Assembly: GCA_947591215.1 (NCBI GenBank)
Contig: CANQCZ010000013.1
Location: forward strand, 1 to 41,948
Origin: an uncultured Bacilli bacterium
Lineage (GTDB): Bacteria; Bacillota_I; Bacilli_A; RFN20; CAG-449
Length of the DNA: 41,948 bases
Reading direction: 5' to 3'
In this document: piece by piece, positions 16,045 to 23,657 of the stretch
Layout: every line of letters begins with the position of its first letter
Position numbering within the stretch: position 1 is the first letter of the stretch
Program-made: the position numbers and the translations under genes
Notes under the pieces: generated by a model
Databases searched by the model: none
What the model was told of the DNA's origin: nothing
What the model saw: the letters and a program-made list of their open reading frames with translations, nothing else

Positions 16045-16857
16045 ATGAGGGCAGGCATATATTGCTATGACAACTACAAAACCGAAAACCGCAATAACAT
16101 AGGAAGAATCGCGGCGGCGCTTTCGGCGTGCGGCAACGAATGTATTCAGGTTACGCGCCTTTGCGACCTTGACGGTTTGGATGTGCTGTTCGTACTCGGC
16201 GGTGACGGCACGATTTTATCGGTTGCGTCCGAATGTGCGCTTCGCGGAGTTAAAATTATAGGTATAAATTACGGTCATATGGGTTTTTTGGCTGAATTTC
16301 AGCCCGAAAAACTTGACGAAGCAGTAAATCTTGTGTGCGCAGGAAATTTTTCGTTGCAAAGGCGCAGTATGCTGGAAGTTGAGTACCGGGGGAAAAAATT
16401 TTGTGCGCTCAACGACGTGGTTATTCAGCGCGGTACGAATGGCGCAAGCTTTTCCAACACAGTGAATCTTCGCGCGGAAATCGACGGCACAACGGTTGAT
16501 AATTTCTCATCGGACGGTATAATTATTAGCACTCCGACGGGTTCGACCGCTTATTCGCTTTCGGCGGGCGGCTCGGTGCTCGCGCCCGAACTCGAAGCCT
16601 TTATTCTCACGCCTATATGTCCCCATTCGCTTCATTCCCGTCCCGTCGTTTTCAGCGACAGGTCGGAGCTTAAAGTTTGTTCCGCAAACTCTCGCGCCAA
16701 TATAGTTCTCGTCGTTGACGGCAAAATTATCGGTGAGGTGCTTGCGAACGAATATATCAAGATAACCAAGTCTGACAAATCTGCGGAATTTATTACCGCC
16801 GCAAATAAAAATTTCTTTAACGAGTTGCTTTTAAAGCTAAACATTTGGAGTAGATGA
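16045..16857 (+). CDS. nadK: NAD kinase
   Basis: The enzyme phosphorylates NAD to NADP. The 270-residue protein shows the GGDGT motif (FVLGGDGTILSVA), GINYGHMGFLAEF, the NDVVIQRG segment, and the Gly-rich STPTGSTAYSLSAGGSVL, all diagnostic of NadK. No ribosome site is visible and the TATAAT box ends only eight bases before the ATG, so the mRNA is probably leaderless. It overlaps argR by 4 bases, or 1 base if the second ATG of argR is used. Confidence 0.95.
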   Translation: MRAGIYCYDNYKTENRNNIGRIAAALSACGNECIQVTRLCDLDGLDVLFVLGGDGTILSVASECALRGVKIIGINYGHMGFLAEFQPEKLDEAVNLVCAGNFSLQRRSMLEVEYRGKKFCALNDVVIQRGTNGASFSNTVNLRAEIDGTTVDNFSSDGIIISTPTGSTAYSLSAGGSVLAPELEAFILTPICPHSLHSRPVVFSDRSELKVCSANSRANIVLVVDGKIIGEVLANEYIKITKSDKSAEFITAANKNFFNELLLKLNIWSR

Positions 16858-17309
16858 TGCAAAGAACACTTAGACAGCAAAAAATACTTGAAATAATAGC
16901 AAGTAAGGAAATCGATACACAGGAAGAGCTTTGCGAAGAGCTTAATAAGGTAAATTTCAACGTAACGCAAGCTACAATTTCCCGCGACGTAAAGGAATTA
17001 AAGCTTTACAAGGTAGCGGGGGCTAAGAAAAAATATAAATACGCCAGCCTTGACAAGTATGTGGATAACGTTACTGACAGAATGACCAGCCTATTCAAAA
17101 GCTGCGTTTTAAGCATAAATTCGGCTAACAACCTCATAATAGTCAAGACCATGCGTGGCAACGGCGCCACGGTGGGCGTTTTCGTGGATTCGTTGCAGAT
17201 AAATGAAATAATCGGCACTGTATCGGGTGACGATACGTTGCTCATCGTTGTCGATACAACGGAACACACCACGAAGGTGATAGAGATTTTAGGCGAGTAT
17301 CTTGGCTGA
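16854..17309 (+). CDS. argR: Arginine repressor ArgR
   Basis: ArgR represses arginine synthesis genes when bound to arginine. The 151-residue protein has an N-terminal winged helix (RQQKILEIIASKEIDTQEELCEEL...ATISRDVKELKL). The C-terminal arginine-binding and hexamer domain has MRGNGATVGVFVDSL and GTVSGDDTLLIVVD. There are two adjacent ATGs; the second (16857) has better spacing to GGAG and may be the true start. It sits before recN, as in many Firmicutes. Confidence 0.95.
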   Translation: MMQRTLRQQKILEIIASKEIDTQEELCEELNKVNFNVTQATISRDVKELKLYKVAGAKKKYKYASLDKYVDNVTDRMTSLFKSCVLSINSANNLIIVKTMRGNGATVGVFVDSLQINEIIGTVSGDDTLLIVVDTTEHTTKVIEILGEYLG

Positions 17310-18988
17310 TGCTACACAGGTTGCAGATTAAAAACGTTGCGTTGATTGACGAAGCGGAAATAGAATTTGACAAAAATCTGAACGTTTTGTCGGGCGAAAC
17401 GGGTTCGGGCAAGTCGGTTATTCTCGAATCCATAAATTTTGTGTTGGGTAGCAAAGCAGATAAGTCCATGATAAGATTCGGCGAGCAGGAAGCTTCGGTG
17501 CGCGCCGAATTTGTCGTTGACGGAAATTCCGCGGCGGCGGAAAGACTGCGCGAGCTGGATATAGATACCGACGGCGAAATAATAATTTCGCGGAAATTCA
17601 CTCTTGACGGGAAAAGCGCCATAAAGATAAATGGTTGCGCCGTAACGGCGGCTATGCTGAAATCGGTGACCCAGCGGCTTGTCGATGTACATGGGCAAAG
17701 CGAACACTTTTTTCTCCTCAGCGAGGAAAACCAGCTTAAAGTCATTGACGGGATATGCGGGGATAAGGCAGAAGAAATGAAAAAAGCGCTTTCCGCTTTA
17801 ATTTCCGAAAAGCGGGAATGTAAGGCGCAGATAAAGGCTTTTGGGGGCGACGAAAGCGAAAGGGAGCGCAAGCTTGACCTTTTAAATTATCAGATAGACG
17901 AAATCGAGGCGGCGGCGGTCAAACCCGGCGAATATGACGAGTTGAAGGCGCGGCAGCTTATTCTCGCCAATACCGAAAAAATTTTTTCCGCCCTGAATGC
18001 CGTTCATTCGCTTTTTAGCGACGACGGCGGATGCATAGACGGAATTTCGTCGGCGAAGCATTATCTTAACGGAATTTCCTCTTTCGGGGGCGATTATAGC
18101 CAGGCTGCAACCCGCCTTGAAGGTTTGTACGACGAAGCCTGCGATATTTCCGAAACCGTCTCGGAGCTTGCCGACAATCTGACTTTCGACGAGAAAGAAG
18201 CGCAGTTTATAGACGAAAGACTTTCTCTATTGAAAAATTTAAGGAAGAAATACGGTGCGGACGAGGAGCAGATTCTCGCTTTTTTAAAGGACGCAAAGGC
18301 TCGGTTCGACGCGATTTCCGACAGCGCAAACGCCATAGAAAGGCTGGAAAAACAAATTTCCGAGTGCGATGACAAAATTTACGAAAACTGCCTGAAATTA
18401 AGCGGGCTGAGAAAATCTGCCGCCGAAAAATTCTGCAAAGAAGTCACAGAAGAACTTAAAACGCTGAATATCAAGGACGCACAATTCGAAGTTTCGTTCA
18501 ATTCATACGACAGAAATTCGGCAAATTTAAATTCCGCCGACGGTTCGGACGAACTGTGTTTTATGTTTTCCGCGAATAAAGGCGAACCGCTTAAACCTTT
18601 GAACAAGGTTATTTCGGGCGGTGAAATGAGTAGGTTCATGCTTGCCGTAAAAACGCGGCTTAAAGACTTGAACGGCATATCTACCTATATATTCGATGAA
18701 ATCGACGCGGGAATCAGCGGATTTACGGCAAAGACGGTTGCCGAAAAATTCATTAAAATTTCTCAGGATACGCAGATTATCGCTGTTTCGCATTTGCCGC
18801 AGATATGCGCGGCAAGCACGGCGCATTTCCTTATATATAAATGTGAGGAAAACGCAAAGACCGTTACAAAGGTAAAGCGGCTTTCGGAAGAGGAAAAAAT
18901 AGGGGAAATTATAAGGCTTACGGGCAGCGTAAACTCGGAAGCCGCCCAAAAGCATGCGGCGGAGCTTATAAAACAGTTTAAAAGTTGA
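17309..18988 (+). CDS. recN: DNA repair protein RecN
   Basis: RecN is an SMC-like ATPase acting early at double-strand breaks. The 559-residue protein has Walker A GETGSGKS (residues 29-36), two long coiled-coil arms, the ABC signature ISGGEMSRFMLAVK, and Walker B FDEIDAGISG. The length is typical. It overlaps the argR stop by one base and is closed by a terminator. Confidence 0.96.
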   Translation: MLHRLQIKNVALIDEAEIEFDKNLNVLSGETGSGKSVILESINFVLGSKADKSMIRFGEQEASVRAEFVVDGNSAAAERLRELDIDTDGEIIISRKFTLDGKSAIKINGCAVTAAMLKSVTQRLVDVHGQSEHFFLLSEENQLKVIDGICGDKAEEMKKALSALISEKRECKAQIKAFGGDESERERKLDLLNYQIDEIEAAAVKPGEYDELKARQLILANTEKIFSALNAVHSLFSDDGGCIDGISSAKHYLNGISSFGGDYSQAATRLEGLYDEACDISETVSELADNLTFDEKEAQFIDERLSLLKNLRKKYGADEEQILAFLKDAKARFDAISDSANAIERLEKQISECDDKIYENCLKLSGLRKSAAEKFCKEVTEELKTLNIKDAQFEVSFNSYDRNSANLNSADGSDELCFMFSANKGEPLKPLNKVISGGEMSRFMLAVKTRLKDLNGISTYIFDEIDAGISGFTAKTVAEKFIKISQDTQIIAVSHLPQICAASTAHFLIYKCEENAKTVTKVKRLSEEEKIGEIIRLTGSVNSEAAQKHAAELIKQFKS

Positions 18989-19010
18989 TATTCATTTTGA
19001 GTTATTATTC

Positions 19011-19035
19011 ATCGGCGCACTGCGCCGATTTTTTT
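19011..19035 (+). terminator. Terminator after recN
   Basis: ATCGGCGC (19011-19018) pairs with GCGCCGAT (19022-19029) around ACT, followed by seven T. Confidence 0.9.
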
Positions 19036-19069
19036 GTATATTTTATTTCCGCTTGCGCACAATACTGTT

Positions 19070-20161
19070 ATGTTTCACTTCAAGAAAGTTTTAAAAAATG
19101 TACTGTTATTCACCGCGCTGGTAATTCTGGCGGTCACATTCTCGCCCGTCGGAGCGAAAGCGGACGAGGGACAGCTATATCTCGGCGGATTTCCGGCAGG
19201 TTTCGTATTGAATACGACTACCGTAGAAGTTATAGGCGTATGCGACGTAGTGACGGGCGACGGAGTTTGTTCGCCTGCGCGCGAAGCGGGAATGAAAACG
19301 GGCGACGTAATAGATAAGATTAACGGCGAAGAAGTAAACGCCGTTTCGGATATAAATAAAATAATTTCACGCGAATATAAGAAATATGAAGTTGAAATTT
19401 TACGCGGCGGCGAGCGGCTGACATTGACGGTAAATCCAGCAAGAGAAGCGGCTTCGGGCGGCAAAAGGCTGGGCGTTCTCGTAAAAGACAGCATAAACGG
19501 CATAGGCACGGTGACCTATATAGACGGCTCGAACAGAAAATTCGCCTCGCTCGGGCATCCCGTGACGGATTTGCAGAATAATCTTGTCAAAATTAACGGC
19601 GGCACAATTTACGGAAGCCTGATTTACGACGTGAAAAAGGGAGTAAGGGGCACGCCAGGTGAATTAAGAGGGGCTTTCGAAAGCGGTTCCGAGATAGGTT
19701 CCGCTACGCTCAACTGCTCATGCGGCGTTTACGGAGATTTGTCGTCGAAGTTCGATTGTTCGAAGCTTTTGAAGATTTCAAAGGGCTCTCTGGACGTCGC
19801 GGAAGTCGGTCCTGCTTATATATATACGACAATTTACGGCAAACAGGCGGAAAAATACAATATTTCAATAGTTAAAGTCGATAAAACAGGCAAGGACAAC
19901 AAAAATTTCATAATAAAAATCGACGACGAAAGACTTCTTGAAAAGACGGGCGGAATAGTGCAGGGTATGAGCGGCAGCCCCATAGTTCAGAACGGCAAAC
20001 TTATAGGCGCAGTAACGCATGTTTACTCTATAATATGGATACCGGCGATAGATAAAGGCACTTTTAACACAAAAATACATAGAAAAGGAGATAAAAATAC
20101 TCATTTGTCGGTAAGGAATCCCGCTTGGGATTCCTTTTTGGGATACTTGATGGATACCTAA
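19070..20161 (+). CDS. spoIVB: SpoIVB serine peptidase (S55)
   Basis: SpoIVB is made in the forespore, crosses into the intermembrane space and cleaves SpoIVFA to start sigma-K activation. I chose the ATG at 19070 (363 residues); an in-frame TTG at 19034 overlaps the recN terminator. The protein has an N-terminal membrane anchor, a PDZ domain (about residues 50-120, REAGMKTGDVIDKINGEEVN), the catalytic His163 in SLGHPVTD and Ser303 in GMSGSP. The C-terminus after GAVTHV does not show the NDPTxGYG-like ending of known SpoIVB proteins and is about 20 residues longer. No ribosome site is visible. The usual downstream gene spo0A is missing. Confidence 0.9.
   Translation: MFHFKKVLKNVLLFTALVILAVTFSPVGAKADEGQLYLGGFPAGFVLNTTTVEVIGVCDVVTGDGVCSPAREAGMKTGDVIDKINGEEVNAVSDINKIISREYKKYEVEILRGGERLTLTVNPAREAASGGKRLGVLVKDSINGIGTVTYIDGSNRKFASLGHPVTDLQNNLVKINGGTIYGSLIYDVKKGVRGTPGELRGAFESGSEIGSATLNCSCGVYGDLSSKFDCSKLLKISKGSLDVAEVGPAYIYTTIYGKQAEKYNISIVKVDKTGKDNKNFIIKIDDERLLEKTGGIVQGMSGSPIVQNGKLIGAVTHVYSIIWIPAIDKGTFNTKIHRKGDKNTHLSVRNPAWDSFLGYLMDT
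20113..20139 (+). terminator. Terminator-like hairpin inside the end of spoIVB
   Basis: AAGGAATCCC (20113-20122) pairs with GGGATTCCTT (20127-20136) around GCTT, followed by TTT and G. It lies 22 bases before the stop codon. Confidence 0.7.
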
Positions 20162-20208
20162 TTATTGTCAATTTGTAATAATAGAATCTACAAGAAGAGC
20201 AAAGGAGA

Positions 20209-20231
20209 GGGCGTGAATTAACTTCACGCCC
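20209..20231 (-). terminator. Hairpin at the convergent end of the minus-strand gene
   Basis: GGGCGTGAA (20209-20217) pairs with TTCACGCCC (20223-20231). On the minus strand it lies just after the stop codon at 20241 and runs into a pyrimidine-rich stretch. Confidence 0.6.
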
Positions 20232-20240
20232 TGTTGAATT

Positions 20241-20919
20241 TTATATGTTCCAGATCTCATCATCTTGAAGTAAATAACGATATAACATTTTCTTTTCAAA
20301 TTCACTTGTTTCCCAAATTTGAAGTTTCTTTTTAATGTTCGGAATGATTTCAGATTTATGTTCGATAAGTTTTTGGCGCAAATCAGCACGTCTTGCAAAA
20401 TTTTCCCACATATAATTTGATAAGTCAACTTGTGTATAGTCAAAATGATCCGGGTCTATAAGGAAATGTAATGTTGGATATTTGTGGGCTATATCCGCAA
20501 GTCTACTCAAGTCAGTAATGACACCTGTTATTTGCATTAGACAAATAAATTCCAACTCCCGTTCAATAGGGTTTGGTATTACGATAGGGGAATTATTTGA
20601 TTGTTGATCTAATCTTAAAAATGTTTCTATAGCATCTTCAGCATCTTTTTGGTTGTATATAACAAGTTTGTCCCAAATGAATTCATATAGCAGGTCGCGC
20701 GGGATTGCCTTTTGACTCTCATTCAGTATCTTTCTGACGACTGAAAGATTTTTCTCTGAAGTAATTTCGTCTAAAAAGAAATAAATCCTTTGTATTCTTT
20801 GATGTACACGGGCGTTCTTTCGCCCCCCCCCATAAGTATAATGGGACTACTGTGAAAGATGCTGTGGGACTATTAGCAACAAAATAATCTAAAATGGAGG
20901 TTTTCCCGCGAAAGTTCAC
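20241..20919 (-). pseudogene. Unrecognised protein gene, frame broken at a 9-G tract
   Basis: On the minus strand a long open frame (ending at 20241) runs back to a run of nine G (plus-strand C at 20823-20831). No usable start codon exists in that frame except an internal TTG at 20555. A GTG-started frame (20919) enters the tract in another phase and stops at 20719. Removing one G joins the two into about 225 residues, with helical, charged sequence such as SNYMWENFARRADLRQKLIEHKSEIIP. I do not recognise the family. The gene may be a 5'-truncated remnant, a phase-variable gene, or carry a sequencing error. The upstream part before the G tract is the least certain. Confidence 0.5.
20823..20831 (-). 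repeat. Homopolymer of nine G (minus strand)
   Basis: Nine consecutive C on the plus strand sit at the frame break of the minus-strand gene. A small inverted repeat, GGGCG/CGCCC, overlaps its left end. Confidence 0.8.
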
Positions 20920-21243
20920 CCTTTTAAGAAGGAATCCTTAATGGGTTTCTTCTTTTTAGCGACGATCACCTTAGCCAGTCGCTAATTTAAGTCTTAGAAT
21001 GATCAAAATTTTATGGCGGTTGAGATTTTTTTTAAATAATCTTGCTTTTATTGAATAAGTATTATATAATAAAATTAATATTTCATGTTCATATTTTGAG
21101 TCCCCGACAATAATTACAAACTACCCGAGGATATTGAGTAATGGCGTAAGAAATTAGGTTATTTTCTTTGACGGCGTGTGTGAGTCGGTAATCTTTCAAT
21201 CAAAGAGCATAAAAATAAATATCAAAATTGAGGAGATAAAAAC
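20920..21243. other. Intergenic region upstream of the zinc-finger gene
   Basis: No gene is supported. It contains an inverted repeat TTAGCGAC/GTCGCTAA (20956-20963 with 20978-20985), A/T-rich sequence, the promoter at 21042-21070, and then a leader of about 165 bases before the zinc-finger ORF. Confidence 0.6.
21042..21070 (+). promoter_or_regulatory. Promoter of the zinc-finger gene
   Basis: TTGCTT (21042-21047), a 17-base spacer and TATAAT (21065-21070). Confidence 0.7.
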
Positions 21244-21441
21244 ATGTGTCAAAGAATTGAGTGCCCAAATTGCAAAGGAAAGGGATATGAAACTTGCTAC
21301 AGATGTAACGGGCTGGGTTTTTATTCTTATACCAACGATGATGGGGAACAAGCGGTGGAAATATGTGTTAGATGTGACGGGAAGGGCACAATTGAATGTA
21401 CGCGATGCTGGGGGCGAGGTACAATAATAGATACATTTTAA
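21244..21441 (+). CDS. Small zinc-finger protein with four CxxCxGxG motifs
   Basis: The 65-residue product contains CPNCKGKG, CYRCNGLG, CVRCDGKG and CTRCWGRG. These are the four repeats of a DnaJ-type Cys-rich zinc domain that binds two zinc ions, here as a free-standing protein without a J domain. A GAGGAG ribosome site seven bases before the ATG supports the start. An overlapping frame from 21176 lacks these signals. It precedes the AvcD-like gene and may share a transcript with the non-coding segment before it. Role unknown; stand-alone domains of this type often assist protein or RNA partners. Confidence 0.8.
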   Translation: MCQRIECPNCKGKGYETCYRCNGLGFYSYTNDDGEQAVEICVRCDGKGTIECTRCWGRGTIIDTF

Positions 21442-21655
21442 CTTGAAATAAGTTAGATTCGGGATTCTTCATAAGAAACGGGCAAAGCATGATATTTTTT
21501 GCTATATCAACTGGGCGTAAAGCGAGTTTAGAAAAATCAATAATGAGATTGTCTGTAAGTCTGTACGCTTGGGAGAGCATTCAACTCAAGTCTGACAGGA
21601 GTAGCCACGACAAACTAAGTTGAATTATTAAGTGTGGCTTAGTTTGTTTTTTTGC
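21442..21655 (+). ncRNA. Candidate structured RNA upstream of avcD (AvcI-like position)
   Basis: This segment lies directly 5' of the deaminase gene and has no ORF. It has hairpin potential (GCAAA...TTTTGC near 21482-21502; CTTGGG/CTCAAG near 21568-21590) and ends in a strong terminator. In known AvcID systems a small RNA antitoxin (AvcI) is encoded just upstream of avcD, so this is the place to look for it. Its own promoter is not clear; it may be the 3' part of the transcript from 21077. Similarity to known AvcI could not be tested. Confidence 0.4.
21610..21653 (+). terminator. Terminator upstream of avcD
   Basis: ACAAACTAAG (21610-21619) pairs with CTTAGTTTGT (21638-21647), followed by a T run. 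A competing pairing AGCCAC/GTGGCT (21603-21608 with 21634-21639) overlaps the right arm, so two exclusive folds are possible. Confidence 0.8.
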
Positions 21656-21771
21656 CTAAAACAAGTGCTACATACGAAAAAAATCCCGATAGTTGCCTTC
21701 GGAATAATGGCTTTCTGAATAAAACATTTTATAGTGCAAGAAAGAAATCTATAGGAATTTCCGAAAATCAC

Positions 21772-21800
21772 TTGCGCGTTTTTTTGGTTTATGATATACT
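21772..21800 (+). promoter_or_regulatory. Promoter of avcD
   Basis: TTGCGC (21772-21777), 17 bases, TATACT (21795-21800). The spacer ends in GGTTTATGA, nearly the same as in the promoter of the OLD-family gene at 24136-24164. Confidence 0.7.
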
Positions 21801-21831
21801 TGTAACGATTTTTACTAGGCGAGGAAATATT

Positions 21832-23301
21832 ATGTCGGTAACTGAAGTTTTTATTGGGCTGGTCTCTACGGTGGGAACAGATAAAGAAATTGTTATCAAA
21901 GATTTAACCGATATATTTGCTCTTTACGATTATCGAGTTAAAGTCATTCGTGTTACCACTGAGGTTATCTCTCAATTTGAAAAGGAGACTCCTTCTTTTG
22001 GAACTGACAATTATAAGCGCATTTCGCATTATATGGATTTGGGTAACGAAATCCGTATGGGAACAGGTGCAAACAATATATTGATGGAGGGAGTTGCAAG
22101 TTATATTTCTCAGCATAGGGAAAAAGAAGAAGGGAATCCTAAACCGTCTGAACGCACTGCATATATCATAAGTTCTATTAAAAATCCTGATGAAGTGCAG
22201 TATTTGCGTGAAGTTTACGGTGACGGATTTTATTTGATTAGCGTTTCAAGTGATAAAAATAAACGCTTGAAATATTTAGTTGAGCAAAAAGGTATTGCAA
22301 ATAGTCAGGCGGAAGAATTATTGTCACGGGACGAAAACGAGGAATTAAGTCAAGGACAGCATACAAGAGAAGCATTTCAACACGGTGATTACTTCTTGTG
22401 GTTAACCGATAATCTGACAGAGATATATGAATCAATTTCGCGTTTTGTGAAATTGATTTTTGCCGAGCCGTTCATAACGCCAACTTTTAATGAATACGCT
22501 ATGTTTATGGCATTTGCTTCCTCTATTCGTTCTGCTGATTTGTCAAGGCAGGTTGGTGCAGTTGTGGCAAGGAATGATGAAATTATCTCGACAGGTGCCA
22601 ATGATTGTCCACGGGCTCAAGGGGGGCTTTATTGGCCTATTCTAAAGGATGGAAAATATCAGGATGAGGAAGATGGGCGCGATTGTGCGCGTGGCTATGA
22701 CTCAAACAAGCGTGAACAAAGCGAGTTAATAAATAAATTACTTTCAACATTTGGTATTAAGCTAACGCCAGAAAATATAAGTAAAGCAAGACGCTCAGGA
22801 GTGGGAGACATCACTGAATATGGAAGGGTGGTTCATGCTGAAATGGAGGCATTGCTTTGTTGTGCGCGGAATAATATCTCTTGCAGAGGAGCGGACTTAT
22901 TCGTAACGACATTTCCATGCCATAATTGTGCAAAACATATCATTGCCGCTGGGATTGCAAATGTGATTTACATTGAGCCTTATCCAAAGAGCAAAACATT
23001 CATTTTTTATAATCATGAAACATGCGATGGTGGCTTAACTAAAAACAAAGAAAAGGAGAAAGTTAATTTTCAACCATTTATAGGGGTTGGACCGCAAAAA
23101 TTCCTTGATTTATTTGCGGTATCATCTATACGATGGAAAAGAAGAATAAGAAAGGACGCTGAAGGGAAGTGCGTTGATTGGAAAGAAAAAAACGCAACGC
23201 CAAGAAATCAACTTTCTTACTTAAGTTATTTGGAACTAGAACAAAATGCAGTGATGCAATTTGAAGAGGAAACAAAAGCATTATTTTTAGGAGAAAAATA
23301 A
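21832..23301 (+). CDS. avcD: AvcD/DcdV-type antiviral deoxycytidylate deaminase
   Basis: AvcD (DcdV) deaminates dCTP/dCMP on phage infection and so starves the phage of cytosine nucleotides. The ATG at 21832 has a GAGG ribosome site and its own promoter; the frame is open 60 codons further upstream, which I reject. The 489-residue protein has an N-terminal P-loop kinase-like domain beginning FIGLVSTVGTD (no canonical GKT/S) and a deaminase domain from about residue 220 (NEYAMFMAFASSIRSADLSRQVGAVVA). The zinc site is intact: HAE (His335, Glu337) and PCHNC (Cys363, Cys366). The long insertion between the deaminase start and HAE is typical of this family and unlike plain dCMP deaminases. In Gram-negative bacteria the protein is controlled by an upstream RNA. 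Confidence 0.85.
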   Translation: MSVTEVFIGLVSTVGTDKEIVIKDLTDIFALYDYRVKVIRVTTEVISQFEKETPSFGTDNYKRISHYMDLGNEIRMGTGANNILMEGVASYISQHREKEEGNPKPSERTAYIISSIKNPDEVQYLREVYGDGFYLISVSSDKNKRLKYLVEQKGIANSQAEELLSRDENEELSQGQHTREAFQHGDYFLWLTDNLTEIYESISRFVKLIFAEPFITPTFNEYAMFMAFASSIRSADLSRQVGAVVARNDEIISTGANDCPRAQGGLYWPILKDGKYQDEEDGRDCARGYDSNKREQSELINKLLSTFGIKLTPENISKARRSGVGDITEYGRVVHAEMEALLCCARNNISCRGADLFVTTFPCHNCAKHIIAAGIANVIYIEPYPKSKTFIFYNHETCDGGLTKNKEKEKVNFQPFIGVGPQKFLDLFAVSSIRWKRRIRKDAEGKCVDWKEKNATPRNQLSYLSYLELEQNAVMQFEEETKALFLGEK

Positions 23302-23302
23302 A

Positions 23303-23482
23303 ATGTCAGATAAAACATTATCAAAAGTAGAATCTGAACAAAATGGATATTCTGAGTATTATGTTGCGATACGTACGAACGCAGAAAAAAATTGGCCCCA
23401 ATGGCGCAAGGTAGCATACAATCGTGATTTTGCTGTATCCACCCATGCAAAAAAGTTTGAAGTTGGGATCAAAAAATCGTAG
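23303..23482 (+). CDS. Small ORF (59 residues) downstream of avcD
   Basis: The ORF starts two bases after the avcD stop codon region, with GGAG at a good distance, and ends at TAG 23480-23482. The 59-residue product is hydrophilic with a Trp-rich centre (NWPQWRKVAYNRDF) and basic ends. No known family is recognised. Position and ribosome site suggest co-translation with avcD, so it could be a regulator or accessory protein of the deaminase. Confidence 0.6.
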   Translation: MSDKTLSKVESEQNGYSEYYVAIRTNAEKNWPQWRKVAYNRDFAVSTHAKKFEVGIKKS

Positions 23483-23608
23483 CACTCGTGATTTACGTGA
23501 TAGTATAAGTATTGTAATCAGAAATTGGATGATTACGGTATCGTCAATTCAATTCTGACAGGGATAACAAAAAAACAGAGTGATTCAGGTCGATTCGCTC
23601 TGTTTTTT
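23483..23608 (+). ncRNA. Terminated 3' segment sharing a motif with the avcD upstream RNA
   Basis: Hairpin GTAATC/GATTAC (23514-23519 with 23531-23536) is followed by ATTCAATTCTGACAGGG (23547-23563), which resembles ATTCAACTCAAGTCTGACAGGA at 21579-21600. Both copies lie just before a terminator. It may be an RNA element or the structured 3' end of the avcD transcript. Confidence 0.35.
23575..23608. terminator. Bidirectional terminator after the avcD operon
   Basis: ACAGAGTGA (23575-23583) pairs with TCGCTCTGT (23595-23603) with one wobble. There is a T run after it on the plus strand and a seven-base A run before it (T run on the minus strand). Confidence 0.85.
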
Positions 23609-23657
23609 GCTTATTTGTGCCATTTTTTGCAGTTTTTTGCTATTTGAAAGTGAAATA

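Noticed and set aside
21176-21427. Frame starting at GTG 21176 over the zinc-finger gene
   Set aside because: It lacks a ribosome site and any motif; the overlapping frame has four CxxCxGxG motifs and GAGGAG.
21550-21605. tRNA-like look of the segment around GCTTGGGAGAGC
   Set aside because: No acceptor stem or T-loop TTCGAATC pattern follows; only a D-arm-like string.
21652-21831. In-frame 60-codon extension at the start of avcD
   Set aside because: It contains the avcD promoter and begins inside the upstream terminator's T run; the ATG at 21832 has a ribosome site and matches the family start.
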